From CAVQBJ01 sp963724405 (GTDB taxonomy: Bacteria > Actinomycetota > Thermoleophilia > Solirubrobacterales > Solirubrobacteraceae), in contig CAVRUQ010000012.1 in the NCBI GenBank assembly GCA_963724405.1, positions 496,001 to 560,000 of the forward strand: 64,000 nt of DNA, read 5' to 3'. The position numbers and the translations under genes are program-made. The notes below the pieces were generated by a model. It worked only from the letters and a program-made list of their open reading frames with translations, searched no databases and was not told the DNA's origin. Shown here one piece after another: positions 26,501 through 35,618 of the stretch. Position 1 is the first letter of the stretch; each line of letters begins with the position of its first letter.

Positions 26501-27888
26501 GGCTCATCGCCGACGGCGTCGTCTCCAAGGAGGAGGTCGATCGCCAGGAGCAGCAGGTGTGGGACAACCTCACGAGCCTGCACCAGGGGCTGAAGCAGCG
26601 CATCGCCGCCGCGACCGAGCGAGGCGATCTCGACCACGGCACGGGCGAGTACCAGCTCGATCGCACGCCGAGCCCCGAGGTCAAGACCGCCGTCGCCGCC
26701 GACCGCCTCATCTCGATCAACGAGGAGCTGCTGCGCACCCCGGAGGGCTTCACTGTGCACCCGAAGCTCGTCAAGGTGCTCGAGCGCCGCCGCGAGGCGC
26801 TCGGCGACAGCGGCGGGATCGACTGGGCGCACGCCGAGGCGCTCGCGTTCGCCTCGCTGCTGACCGAGGGCACGCCGGTCCGCCTCACCGGGCAGGACAC
26901 CGAACGCGGGACCTTCAGCCAGCGCCACCTCGTGCTGCACGATGCCCGCACCGGCCAGACGCTGTGCCCGATCCAGAACCTCCCCGGCGCGCTCGCACCG
27001 TTCGAGCTGCACAACAGCCCGCTCTCGGAGGTCGGCGCGCTTGGCTTCGAGTACGGCTACAGCCAGGAGGCACCGGAGACGCTCGTGCTCTGGGAGGCCC
27101 AGTTCGGGGACTTCGTCAACTCCGCGCAGGTCATCATCGACCAGTTCCTCGTCTCGGGGCTGGCCAAGTGGGGACAGACCTCGCGCCTGACCCTGTTGCT
27201 GCCGCACGGCTACGAGGGCTCCGGGCCCGAGCACTCCTCGGCGCGCCTGGAGCGCTTCCTGGCGCTCGCGGCCGAGGGCAACATGCGCGTGGCGAACCTG
27301 ACGACGCCGGCGCAGTACTTCCACCTGCTGCGCCGCCAGGCGCGCATCGCCAAGCAGCGTCCGCTCGTGATCATGACGCCGAAGTCGCTTCTGCGCCTGC
27401 CGCAGGCCACGAACCGGCTCGCGCACCTGTCCGACAGCCAGTTCCACCCCGTGCTCGGCGAGCCGCGCGTCGACGAGAGCAAGGTCACCCGGCTCGTGCT
27501 CTGCACCGGCAAGATCTACTACGACCTCGTCGGGCACGCCGACCGCCAGGGCAGCGAGGGCATCACGATCGGCCGGGTCGAGCTGCTGTACCCGTTCCCC
27601 GAGGGTCAGATCCTCAAGCTGATGGAGCGCTACCCGAACCTGAGCGAGGTCCTGTGGGTGCAGGAGGAGCCGCGCAACATGGGCGCCCGCGCGCACATGG
27701 CTCCGCGGATCATGCAGATCATGCCCGACCACGTCCACTTCGGGTACATCGGGCGGCCGGAGCGGGCCAGCCCGGGTGAGGGATACCCGGCGGCGCACGT
27801 GGCCGAGCAGTCGCGCATCATCCGGACGGCTCTCGACTTGTCTGTACCGGTTTCGCAGTATCCGCGGAAGACTCCGGGCGAGCGCTGA
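23554..27888 (+). CDS. kgd: E2-E1 2-oxoglutarate dehydrogenase fusion with two lipoyl domains
   Basis: A 1444-residue enzyme joining the succinyltransferase (E2o) and the thiamine-dependent dehydrogenase (E1o) of the TCA cycle. Order: lipoyl domain 1 (about 5-80, lipoyl Lys47 in STDKVD), Ala/Pro/Gly linker, lipoyl domain 2 (about 137-212, Lys178), E3-binding domain (about 245-282, RVSPVAARAAA to GRITKADVL), E2 core (about 300-535, with YDHRIIQGAESG, His500), Ala/Pro linker, then E1o (about 560-1444) with GMAHRGRLNVLAHNLGRP, HGDASFPAQGVV and FGHNEADEP for thiamine and substrate. The E2 motif has Gln where classical E2s have Asp, as in mycobacterial Kgd. The mycobacterial and corynebacterial homologues lack the lipoyl and E3-binding domains. 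No E3 gene is nearby. The ATG is 10 nt after TACAGT (23538-23543). Confidence 0.95.
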   Translation: MAVSATIQVVMPAMGESVTEGTILEWHKQEGDSVEADEILVEISTDKVDAEVPATASGTIVKRFFAEGDTVNVGDVLVEISTDGPLPRTGYSAPAAANGHAAATGNGAVGNGAPTATEDAPPAAPSAPAEPSGEARTIDIVTPGAGESVTEGTILEWHAKVGDFIKLDDTIVEISTDKVDVELPAPASGTVTELLAAEGDTVTVGQVIARMVASDEAPAASGPATSPEAGPANGADVATPVPDGTRVSPVAARAAAVEGVDLARVQGSGPAGRITKADVLSAAVNGQTAPRAAPAGAQVLKGGAAALARYMDESRSIPTATSFRTLTVTVLDARRKELKAAGRKVSFTHLIAYAIARAADDQPVMAHHFAEIDGKPHRVDDGQVNLGLAVDVEKKDGSRTLMVPVIRDAARMPFSEFLDAYDALVEKARTNTLGADDLVGGNVTLTNPGGLGTIASVPRLMTGQGTIVATGSIAYPVGLGNIGAMIGAEKAMTMTSTYDHRIIQGAESGRFLARIEDYLQGEDGFYEGVFASLGVELGPQPTPPAPAAAAAAARDAAPADQRSQEELMEAVQAAMSLLKAFRTHGHLAARLDPLGTEPEGDPALDPEPLGLTPQLMATIPAKILRMWVPGATLADALPHLRETYCGTIAYEIEHITSHRQRVWLREHIESGAFRGPLTTDEQKALLRRLVEVDAFERFMHKAYLGQKQFSIEGLDMTVPMLDELIQLSAAHGAREVVIGMAHRGRLNVLAHNLGRPYDTIFAEFEGASTLEAVTTIPQGGTGDVKYHHGAEGSYQLPDGESIRVNLESNPSHLEYVSPVVVGASRAAQTTRQGPHAHQDTNAAVPIIIHGDASFPAQGVVAETLNLQALDGYKVGGSVHLITNNQVGFTTDPDDARSTHWASDLAKGFDVPIIHVNADDVAGCISAVRLAFAFREEFGHDVLIDLIGYRRFGHNEADEPAYTQPEMYATIKTKKRVAELWAERLIADGVVSKEEVDRQEQQVWDNLTSLHQGLKQRIAAATERGDLDHGTGEYQLDRTPSPEVKTAVAADRLISINEELLRTPEGFTVHPKLVKVLERRREALGDSGGIDWAHAEALAFASLLTEGTPVRLTGQDTERGTFSQRHLVLHDARTGQTLCPIQNLPGALAPFELHNSPLSEVGALGFEYGYSQEAPETLVLWEAQFGDFVNSAQVIIDQFLVSGLAKWGQTSRLTLLLPHGYEGSGPEHSSARLERFLALAAEGNMRVANLTTPAQYFHLLRRQARIAKQRPLVIMTPKSLLRLPQATNRLAHLSDSQFHPVLGEPRVDESKVTRLVLCTGKIYYDLVGHADRQGSEGITIGRVELLYPFPEGQILKLMERYPNLSEVLWVQEEPRNMGARAHMAPRIMQIMPDHVHFGYIGRPERASPGEGYPAAHVAEQSRIIRTALDLSVPVSQYPRKTPGER

Positions 27889-27913
27889 GTCGGACGCGCC
27901 GTGGCGCGACGAT

Positions 27914-27946
27914 CGCCGAATGGCCCGGGAAAAGGGCCATTCGGCG
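27914..27946 (+). terminator. Perfect 13-bp hairpin after the 2-oxoglutarate dehydrogenase gene
   Basis: The arm CGCCGAATGGCCC (27914-27926) pairs exactly with 27934-27946 around the 7-nt loop GGGAAAA, beginning 26 bp after the stop codon. No T-run follows. It is a likely terminator separating this gene from YjbQ. Confidence 0.75.
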
Positions 27947-28008
27947 CTGATCACGCCCCGACACGTCCGTGGAGGGCTAACCGCATCGCTACGGATACCG
28001 TGTGCCTG

Positions 28009-28440
28009 GTGTGGGCTCAGCGCGAGATCCGAACCTCACCGCTTTCCCGTGGATTCCATCTGATTACGCGGGAGGTGATCGACGCCGTGCCGGAGATCGG
28101 GCGGCTTCAGGTGGGATTGCTACACGTATTCATCCGGCACACGTCGGCTTCGCTCACGCTGAACGAGAATGCCAGTCCGGACGTGCGGCGGGATTTCGCT
28201 TCCTACTTCGATGCGGTCGTGCCGGAGGACGCTCCCTACTGGACACATACGCTCGAGGGGGCGGATGACATGCCCGCGCACATCAAGGCGTCGTTGCTCG
28301 GGCCGTCGGTGTCGGTGCCGATCGCCGACGGGAGGCTGGCGCTCGGGACGTGGCAAGGGATCTACCTCTGCGAGCACCGCGACCGCGGCGGGCCGCGGTC
28401 GCTCGTGGCGACGGTGTGGGGCGAGGAGTCAGGCGGCTAA
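28009..28440 (+). CDS. YjbQ/UPF0047 family protein
   Basis: A 143-residue single-domain protein of the widely conserved YjbQ family, some members of which have been reported to show thiamine-phosphate synthase activity. FHLITREV, FIRHTSASLTLNENASPDVRRD and GTWQGIYLCEHRD cover the conserved His/Asn/Asp positions. The GTG at 28009 gives the canonical opening MWAQREIR and lies 7 nt after a TACCGT box (27996-28001), so the longer upstream frame is rejected. The stop overlaps that of the convergent acetyltransferase (CTAA). Confidence 0.88.
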   Translation: MWAQREIRTSPLSRGFHLITREVIDAVPEIGRLQVGLLHVFIRHTSASLTLNENASPDVRRDFASYFDAVVPEDAPYWTHTLEGADDMPAHIKASLLGPSVSVPIADGRLALGTWQGIYLCEHRDRGGPRSLVATVWGEESGG

Positions 28441-28913
28441 CGGGGGAGCGCGAGGCTCATCCGCAGGGAGGTCGGGTCGGTGGGATCGACGCCGATCTGG
28501 CGGAAGCCGAACGAGGCGTAAAGGCGGCGCGCCGGCTCGTTGTCCTCGAACACGAACAGGTCGATGTGGCGAGCGTCCCAGCTCCTCGCCTCCGCGAGCG
28601 CAAGCGTGATGAGCTCGCGCCCGTGTCCCTGTCCGCGCACGCGTGGGGCGAGCCCGACCCGGGCGAAGCGCACGACGCCGCGTTCGGCGAGCTGCACGAG
28701 CTCGATGTGCCCGCAGGTCGGGTAGGGCGTCGGTGGAAGATACGCGCTGAAGGCGCTCAGGTTCGGCCCGTCGCGCACCGCCTGCAGCTGGCGCTCGCTG
28801 AGCGGCCAGCGCAGCGACGAGCCGGCGAAGCGACGCAGATCACCGGCGGTGGTGAACCAGCTGATGAGCTCGCGATCGTCACGCGGCTCGAACGGACGGA
28901 GCGCGAGCGGCAC
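28437..28913 (-). CDS. GNAT-family N-acetyltransferase
   Basis: A 158-residue acetyltransferase that uses acetyl-CoA; the acceptor is unknown. The acetyl-CoA loop is visible as VGLAPRVRGQGHGRELI near residues 85-101 (the R/Q-x-x-G-x-G/A pattern), followed by the DLFVFEDNEPARRLYASFGF helix typical of the C-terminal half. The GTG at 28913 opens MPLALRPFEPRDD, a usual GNAT first strand. The crotonase gene ends 12 bp upstream on the same strand, so both may share a transcript. Confidence 0.88.
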   Translation of the reverse strand: MPLALRPFEPRDDRELISWFTTAGDLRRFAGSSLRWPLSERQLQAVRDGPNLSAFSAYLPPTPYPTCGHIELVQLAERGVVRFARVGLAPRVRGQGHGRELITLALAEARSWDARHIDLFVFEDNEPARRLYASFGFRQIGVDPTDPTSLRMSLALPR

Positions 28914-28925
28914 GGCCGTGCGGCG

Positions 28926-29699
28926 CTACTCGCCCCGCCACACGGGCTCGCGCTTCTCCGCGAACGCCGTCGCCCCCTCGCGCGCGTCGGCCGACTGGAA
29001 GACCGGGTCGACGATCTCGCGCTGACGCACCCACGCCTCCGCCCCCTCCCATTCCCACTGCGACTCGAGGATCCGCTTCGAGGCGATGAGCGCGAGCGGA
29101 GCGTTCACCGCGATCTGGGCGGCGAGCTCGAGCGCGACCTCGACGGCCGCGCCGGGATCGGCGAGGCGGTTGACGATCCCGAGCTCATGGCCCCGCTCGG
29201 CGCTGATCGGATCGCCGGTGAGGGCGAGCTCCATCGCCGCGTGGTACGGAATCCGCCGCGGCAGACGCAGCAGCGCCCCGCCGGCGGCAACGAGACTGCG
29301 CTTGACCTCGGGGATCGCCAGGCGCGCACCGCGTGCCGCCACGATGAGATCGCAGGCCAGCGCGATCTCGAAGCCGCCGGCCACGGCGAACCCCTCGATG
29401 GCCGCGATGAGTGGCTTGGTCGCGGAGCGCTGGGCGATGCCGGCGAATCCGCGTCCCTCGACGTACGGGCTCTCGCCGGCCACGAAGGCCTTGAGGTCCA
29501 TCCCGGCGCTGAACCCCTTGCCGGCGCCGGTGAGGACGCCGAGCGAGAGCTCGCGGTCGGCGTCGAGCTCCTCGAGTGCTCCCGCGATACCGGCCGCGAG
29601 CGCCGCGTTGACGGCGTTGCGGGCCTCGGGCCGGTTGAGCGTGACGAGCAGGACGTTGCCGCGACGCTCGGTGAGGACGGCTGGCTCGGAGTCGGACAT
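28926..29699 (-). CDS. Enoyl-CoA hydratase/isomerase (crotonase) family protein
   Basis: A crotonase-fold enzyme of 257 residues acting on an acyl-CoA. The oxyanion-hole strands are present in GKGFSAGMDLKAF near 60-72 and in the EGFAVAGGFEIALACDL stretch near 100-116. The C-terminal AEKREPVW is typical. One catalytic-Glu candidate is in AIPEVKRSLVAAGG; the second usual Glu is not obvious, so the exact reaction (hydratase or isomerase) is open. The ATG at 29699 is used; a long upstream extension of the frame is antisense shadow to nucS. A TAGGCT box lies about 35 nt upstream. Confidence 0.88.
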   Translation of the reverse strand: MSDSEPAVLTERRGNVLLVTLNRPEARNAVNAALAAGIAGALEELDADRELSLGVLTGAGKGFSAGMDLKAFVAGESPYVEGRGFAGIAQRSATKPLIAAIEGFAVAGGFEIALACDLIVAARGARLAIPEVKRSLVAAGGALLRLPRRIPYHAAMELALTGDPISAERGHELGIVNRLADPGAAVEVALELAAQIAVNAPLALIASKRILESQWEWEGAEAWVRQREIVDPVFQSADAREGATAFAEKREPVWRGE

Positions 29700-29767
29700 T
29701 GAGTCGCGCACCCTTTCGTCGGAGAGCAAAGAGCCTAGATGTTCGGCCGATCGCGAGTGCGCCGCGC

Positions 29768-30451
29768 TCAGGCCGCGAACAGCGTCAGGTCCGGCTCGCG
29801 CTCGCCCCGCATCACGGCGAGGTCGACCTCGACGCAGTCGAGGCCGCGCGCCTGCGCGAGGACCCGCGCCTGGGGCTTGAACTGCTGCGCGGCGAGCACC
29901 CCGCGGCAGGACGCCATCGCGGGATCGAGCCGGATGCGCCCCAGGTAGCGGGTCAGCTGCTCGACCGCCTCGATCGTCGCGACGCGCTTGATCTCGACCG
30001 CCACCCAGTCGTCGGCGCCGTCGCGGCACATGAGGTCGACCGGGCCGATGTCGGTCGGCCACTCGCGGCGCACGAGCCGAAACCCCTCGCCGCACACCTG
30101 CGGCCGCTCGGCGAGCAGCAGCTGCAGATCGCGCTCGACGCCGTCCTTCTCCAGCTCCGCGTCGACGGCGAGCCCGTGCTCGACGTCGCACAGCACCTCG
30201 GAGATCGTGACCTCGAGGCGCTCCTCCGCACGCTGTTTGCGCACGACGATGCGCGCCGGGCCGTCGGCGCCCGGCTGCTCCTCGATCACGGTCGGCGGGG
30301 TCATCCAGTTCAGGGGCTTGTACCCGCCGGCGTCGGCGTGGACGAGGAACGAGCCGTCGGCCTTGAACATGAGCAGGCGCACGGCCTCGGGCAGCGAGGT
30401 CGTCAGGCGGCCGGAGTAGTCGACGGTGCAGCGGGCGACGAGCAGGCGCAT
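29768..30451 (-). CDS. nucS: Mismatch-specific endonuclease NucS
   Basis: Makes double-strand cuts at DNA mismatches and provides the non-canonical mismatch repair of actinobacteria that lack MutS-MutL. The 227 residues match the family. The N-terminal DNA-binding domain (about 1-110) is followed by a RecB-like nuclease core with WPTDIGPVDLMCRD and WVAVEIKRVA, which give the Asp, Glu and Lys of the active site. The C-terminus ends DLTLFAA, which fits a beta-clamp-binding tail. The ATG lies 11 nt after a TACGAT box (30463-30468, minus strand). Confidence 0.95.
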   Translation of the reverse strand: MRLLVARCTVDYSGRLTTSLPEAVRLLMFKADGSFLVHADAGGYKPLNWMTPPTVIEEQPGADGPARIVVRKQRAEERLEVTISEVLCDVEHGLAVDAELEKDGVERDLQLLLAERPQVCGEGFRLVRREWPTDIGPVDLMCRDGADDWVAVEIKRVATIEAVEQLTRYLGRIRLDPAMASCRGVLAAQQFKPQARVLAQARGLDCVEVDLAVMRGEREPDLTLFAA

Positions 30452-30525
30452 GGGAGGGCGAGATCGTACCCGTCCCCACCGACGCTACGGGCAGGCCGCC
30501 GGGCGGCTGCGGCCCCGCGGGGTGA

Positions 30526-31188
30526 CTACGGGACCACGAACTGGAACGACGCCCCCGCCGGCGTCTCATGCAGCCCGGTCGAATCGCCCGTCACGATGAA
30601 CGTTCGCACGACCAGGTCGCCGCTCGGACAGTCGGCTGTGTCACCGGGCAGCCACTGCACCTCCGCCAGCACGGCCTGCTGGCTGTTCCAGTAGCTCATG
30701 CCGAGAGGAGTGGGGATGAGCACCGCGGTGGAGGGGTCGATGCCGGCGCCGAGAGCGATGCAGACGGTTCCCGCCGGCGCACCGGCGTTCGACTGGTCGA
30801 ACGATGCGTTGTCGAGGATCGGACGCACCGCGGTGAACGCGGGACATGGCTGACCTGCCAGACACAGGGGCGGGTCCACGACGTAGCCCCACGCTCGCGG
30901 CGACGACACGGTGCCTCCGGCGGCCCCGCCCGGACCCGCCACACCAGCCGGACCAGCCGGACCAGCCGGACCTGTCGCACCTCGCGGTCCGACATCGCGG
31001 GTGACCAGCCGGTTGGCGAACAACGCACGCAATCCCGCCGACAGCTTCGACTCGGTCACAGCAGAGGGGCGCAGCTGGCGCGTCCCAACGCTACTCGCCG
31101 GAAGTTGCGTCGCCGCATACGACGTACCCCCGAGGGCGATGAACAGCGCCAGCAACGACAGGTGGTTGCGTCGAAGGTACTTGAGCAC
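30526..31188 (-). CDS. Secreted protein with a short collagen-like segment
   Basis: A 220-residue exported protein of unknown function. A signal sequence with the motif LALFIALGGTSYAA (about 13-26) belongs to a large secreted family I associate with Solirubrobacterales-like actinobacteria. SVGTRQLRPSAVTESKL follows, as is usual there. Residues 67-92 are a Gly-Pro-Ala collagen-like run (GPAGPAGPAG). The C-terminal 120 residues are a probable beta domain with two pairs of Cys. The GTG at 31188 lies 8 nt after a TACGCT box (31197-31202, minus strand). Confidence 0.82.
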   Translation of the reverse strand: MLKYLRRNHLSLLALFIALGGTSYAATQLPASSVGTRQLRPSAVTESKLSAGLRALFANRLVTRDVGPRGATGPAGPAGPAGVAGPGGAAGGTVSSPRAWGYVVDPPLCLAGQPCPAFTAVRPILDNASFDQSNAGAPAGTVCIALGAGIDPSTAVLIPTPLGMSYWNSQQAVLAEVQWLPGDTADCPSGDLVVRTFIVTGDSTGLHETPAGASFQFVVP

Positions 31189-31492
31189 GCCTCGGCAGCG
31201 TAGCCGGAGGGCGCGAGTCCGCGCAAGGCGGACGGCCTAGTAGCTAGCCGCAGTTCAGCCGCTTGTAGCTGCCGGCGTGGACGGCGTCGCCGGTGGGGTC
31301 GAGCGGTGCGGGGCCGCAGCGCGAGCCGGGAAGTTTGCTCGATTTTCGCTCATGGTGAGAGAAGATCGATCACACTTCGCACCTGGGGCCTCTTTCGCGC
31401 GGCTCGCCGCCGGACGCGCAAACCCGGCGGGCGCCACGCGGAGACCAAACGCCTGCGCTCGGTCCGGAGCTCGCCGCAACACCGTGCGCCCG
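31189..31492. other. Intergenic stretch between the collagen-like gene and tatA
   Basis: No gene is supported. It holds the -10 box of the gene at 31188 and, at 31336-31372, the second copy of the dispersed hairpin. Open frames here are short and have shadow-like composition. Confidence 0.6.
31336..31372. repeat. Dispersed hairpin repeat, copy 2
   Basis: Arms 31336-31347 and 31361-31372 pair with one mismatch and one G-T around a 13-nt loop. Arm sequence, arm length and loop length match copy 1 at 11999-12035, and about 17 further bases on the right side are also similar. It lies about 120 bp after the tatA stop. Confidence 0.65.
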
Positions 31493-31795
31493 TCAGGCGG
31501 CCGGACGCTGCGGCGGCGGCGCCGTGACCGTCGTCTCGGCGTCGGGTGGCGCGAGCACGGTCTCGCGGTCGGGCGAGATCTGCTCGACGACCGCCGCGTG
31601 CTCGACCGTCGGGGTGCCGGGCGCCGGAGCGGTCACGTCGACGCGCGCCTGGTCCGTCACCGCCGAGAGCTGCTCGCGGAATTCGCGGTAGCCGTTGCCG
31701 AGACTCCGGACCACCTCGGGGAAGCGCTTCGGCCCGAGGACGAGGAGCGCCACGACGGCGACGAAGGCGATGTGGAGCGGGTTGATGAACGACAT
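31493..31795 (-). CDS. tatA: Sec-independent protein translocase subunit TatA-like
   Basis: Pore-forming subunit of the twin-arginine translocon, 100 residues. One membrane helix (about 7-23) leads to the hinge LGPKRFPEVVRSLGNGYREF, the signature of TatA/TatB, then a short amphipathic helix and a long Thr/Pro-rich tail. The longer open frame upstream is a shadow of the divergent membrane gene. A GAAGAG Shine-Dalgarno-like stretch precedes the ATG. Tat-type signals occur in the phosphoesterase at 17208 and the ferritin-like lipoprotein at 44204. TatC is not in the window; TatB is a possible alternative assignment. Confidence 0.85.
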   Translation of the reverse strand: MSFINPLHIAFVAVVALLVLGPKRFPEVVRSLGNGYREFREQLSAVTDQARVDVTAPAPGTPTVEHAAVVEQISPDRETVLAPPDAETTVTAPPPQRPAA

Positions 31796-31909
31796 GTCAG
31801 TCTCTTCGTCGCGAGGACGCGAACGGATCACTGCAGCTAGCGTAGCGCTCACCCCAAGGCGCCGGCCCGCCCCGCGGCTCCGCCCGGAGCGAAACGTAGG
31901 CTGTGACGC

Positions 31910-32587
31910 GTGTCGGCGCCGGTCGCAACCGTGGGCAAGCCGTACCCGCCCCCGCCGCGCAGCGAGCCGTTCTGGCCCGCACAGCTGGCGATTGCGGCGG
32001 CGATCGCCCTGCAGCTGACCCTCCCCGGTCAGCTGCGCCTCGGCCCGACCGGGCTCATCCCCGGCCTCGAGGCGGCGCTCGCCATCGGGCTGATCTTCGC
32101 CACCCCGCGCCGGCTCGAGGGCCAGCACGTGCGGCGCCGGCGCTTGGCGCTGTTCCTCACCGCGATCGTCAGCGCCGCCAACGCCGGCTCGCTCGCCCTG
32201 CTCGCCCACGGGCTGCTCCACAAGTCCCCGGCCAACGGTCGCCAGCTGATCGTGTCCGGAACCCTCATCTGGCTGACGAACGTGATCATCTTCGGCCTCT
32301 GGTACTGGGAGATGGATCGCGGCGGACCGGGCCGGCGGGCGGAGGGCAACGACGGCCCGCCCGACTTTCTCTACCCCCAGATGACCGACGACCGCATCGA
32401 GCCGATCGACTGGCGACCGCAGTTCATCGACTACCTGTACGTGGCGCTGACGAACGCCGCTGCTTTCAGCCCGACGGACACCATGCCGCTCACACCCGCG
32501 GCGAAGTCCACGATGGGCCTGCAGTCGCTCATCTCCATCGTGACGATCGGCCTCGTCGTCTCGCGCGCCGTGAACATCCTCAGCTGA
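31910..32587 (+). CDS. Integral membrane protein of unknown function, 225 residues
   Basis: Hydrophobic segments at about 25-45, 50-65, 80-100, 113-132 and near the C-terminus (about 200-222). Between the last two lies a charged loop and a YVALTNAAAFSPTDTMPLT stretch that looks like a re-entrant region. The order recalls DUF1345-type proteins and the pore part of small ion channels, but I cannot decide. The GTG at 31910 is 7 nt after TAGGCT (31897-31902). Confidence 0.78.
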   Translation: MSAPVATVGKPYPPPPRSEPFWPAQLAIAAAIALQLTLPGQLRLGPTGLIPGLEAALAIGLIFATPRRLEGQHVRRRRLALFLTAIVSAANAGSLALLAHGLLHKSPANGRQLIVSGTLIWLTNVIIFGLWYWEMDRGGPGRRAEGNDGPPDFLYPQMTDDRIEPIDWRPQFIDYLYVALTNAAAFSPTDTMPLTPAAKSTMGLQSLISIVTIGLVVSRAVNILS

Positions 32588-32611
32588 CGAGTTGACGATG
32601 CGTCGTGGCCG

Positions 32612-33856
32612 CTACGCCGCGGGCAGCACGCGCGGCTGGACCGCGCGCGCCCACTCGAGCAGCTCGGAGACCTCGGGGTCGGCGCCGAGATCGAGCGCCC
32701 GCTCACAGGCCACGATGCAGTCGGTCACGCGATCGCTGCGCGCCAGCGCGTGCGCATAGCGCGACCACGCGTCGGGCGAGTCCGGAGCAAGCCAGGTCGC
32801 CTGCTCGCACGCCGACAACTCGCCCCCGAGGTCGCCCGTCAGCTGGCGGGCGAGCGCGAGGTCGAGCAGCCCTTCGACCGACGGACCGATCCGCTGCGCC
32901 TGCTCGAGCGCCTCCTGGGCGCCGGTGGCGTCCATGAGACGCAGGCGCAGACGGCCGACACGCTCCCAGGCGCTCGCGTCGCCGGGGCCGCGCTCGGCGG
33001 CGCGCACGGCGGCCTCCTCGGCGAGCTCGAACCAGCCCTGGTCCTCGTAGATGCGCGAGGCGAAGCGGTGGGGCGCGGGACGCTCGCGATCGACGCGGGC
33101 CCAGTCGCGCACCGCACGACCGGCGGCGGCCAGGTTGCCGGCCTGCCAGAACGCGAGCGTCATCAGGCGCAGCACCGCGAGGTTGTCCGGCTCGGCGTCG
33201 CGCGCGTAGACCAGGCGCTGCGCGGCGAGCGCATACTCGCCCTCAGCCATCGCGTGCTGGGCCGCGGTCATGAACCGCTGCACGCGCTCGTGCCCGGGAT
33301 CGGGCTTGGAGAAGTCGACGAACTGCATGCTCCCGGCCGGCACGGTGCGCACGCCGTGCTGGAACTTCACCCGAGCCCACTGCTGCATGTCATCGCCGCC
33401 GCCGGTGAAGTAGATCCCGGTCACCGTGCCGACTCCCCACTCCGGGTAGGAGATGCAGCGCGCGTAGCGGTGCACCACCGAGTGGTCGGGCACGCGACTG
33501 CCGAACGGGTCGTGCTTGGCCTGTTCGGCCGCGTGCTCGCGGGCTCGCTGCTCGGCCTCGTACGCGCGGCGTCCGGCCTCCTCGCGCGCCTTGCGAGCGG
33601 CGGCCGCGCTCGCGCGCACCGCGTTGCGCGACACCTTCCCGCCGCGTGATCCCTCGGCGAGCGACTCGAGGTTGTCGGCCGCCTCGTTGATCGCCTTGAG
33701 GTGGCGCTCGTGCTCGAACTGGCGCCCGGGCGGCGCGATGTCGGGGTGCCAGCGCTTGGCCATGCGACGCCGCGCGAGCTGGACGTCGCGCTTGTCGAAC
33801 GGCGGCTCGAGCTCGAGAAGGAGCATCTGCTGCTCGACATCGAGAATCGTAGGCAT
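32612..33856 (-). CDS. J-domain protein with SH3-like middle and C-terminal TPR repeats
   Basis: A 414-residue protein. The N-terminal 75 residues read as a DnaJ-type helical hairpin with the HPD tripeptide at 37-39 (RWHPDIAPPG), which should stimulate a DnaK ATPase. A charged coiled-coil-like helix spans about 80-115. Residues about 125-182 form a small beta domain of the KOW/CarD-like kind (YPEWGVGTVTGIYF, VKFQHGVRTV). From about 190 to 400 the sequence is helical TPR-like repeats. It could be a DnaK co-chaperone for specific clients, by inference. The ATG is 9 nt after a TAACGT box on the minus strand (33866-33871). Confidence 0.82.
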   Translation of the reverse strand: MPTILDVEQQMLLLELEPPFDKRDVQLARRRMAKRWHPDIAPPGRQFEHERHLKAINEAADNLESLAEGSRGGKVSRNAVRASAAAARKAREEAGRRAYEAEQRAREHAAEQAKHDPFGSRVPDHSVVHRYARCISYPEWGVGTVTGIYFTGGGDDMQQWARVKFQHGVRTVPAGSMQFVDFSKPDPGHERVQRFMTAAQHAMAEGEYALAAQRLVYARDAEPDNLAVLRLMTLAFWQAGNLAAAGRAVRDWARVDRERPAPHRFASRIYEDQGWFELAEEAAVRAAERGPGDASAWERVGRLRLRLMDATGAQEALEQAQRIGPSVEGLLDLALARQLTGDLGGELSACEQATWLAPDSPDAWSRYAHALARSDRVTDCIVACERALDLGADPEVSELLEWARAVQPRVLPAA

Positions 33857-33865
33857 GAAGCCTTC

Positions 33866-33951
33866 ACGTTAGCGACCCGCCGCGCCTCACTGCCCCGTCG
33901 GGCGCGCGCCCGCGCGCCTCCGACGGGGCGATGGCCGCGGACGTCTATCCT
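33866..33951. promoter_or_regulatory. Divergent leaderless promoters for the J-domain gene and ettA
   Basis: TAACGT on the minus strand (33866-33871) ends 9 nt before the ATG at 33856. TATCCT on the plus strand (33946-33951) ends 8 nt before the ATG at 33960. The roughly 75 bp between the boxes have room for both -35 regions. Neither gene has a Shine-Dalgarno. Confidence 0.55.
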
Positions 33952-33959
33952 GCGCGGCG

Positions 33960-35614
<1,655 letters not shown>

Positions 35615-35618
<4 letters not shown>

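Noticed and set aside
23053..27954. A 1633-codon open frame antisense to the 2-oxoglutarate dehydrogenase gene
   Set aside because: It has the Arg/Asp/Val/Leu-heavy composition of a reverse-frame shadow in GC-rich DNA and no recognisable domain, while the plus-strand gene is unambiguous.
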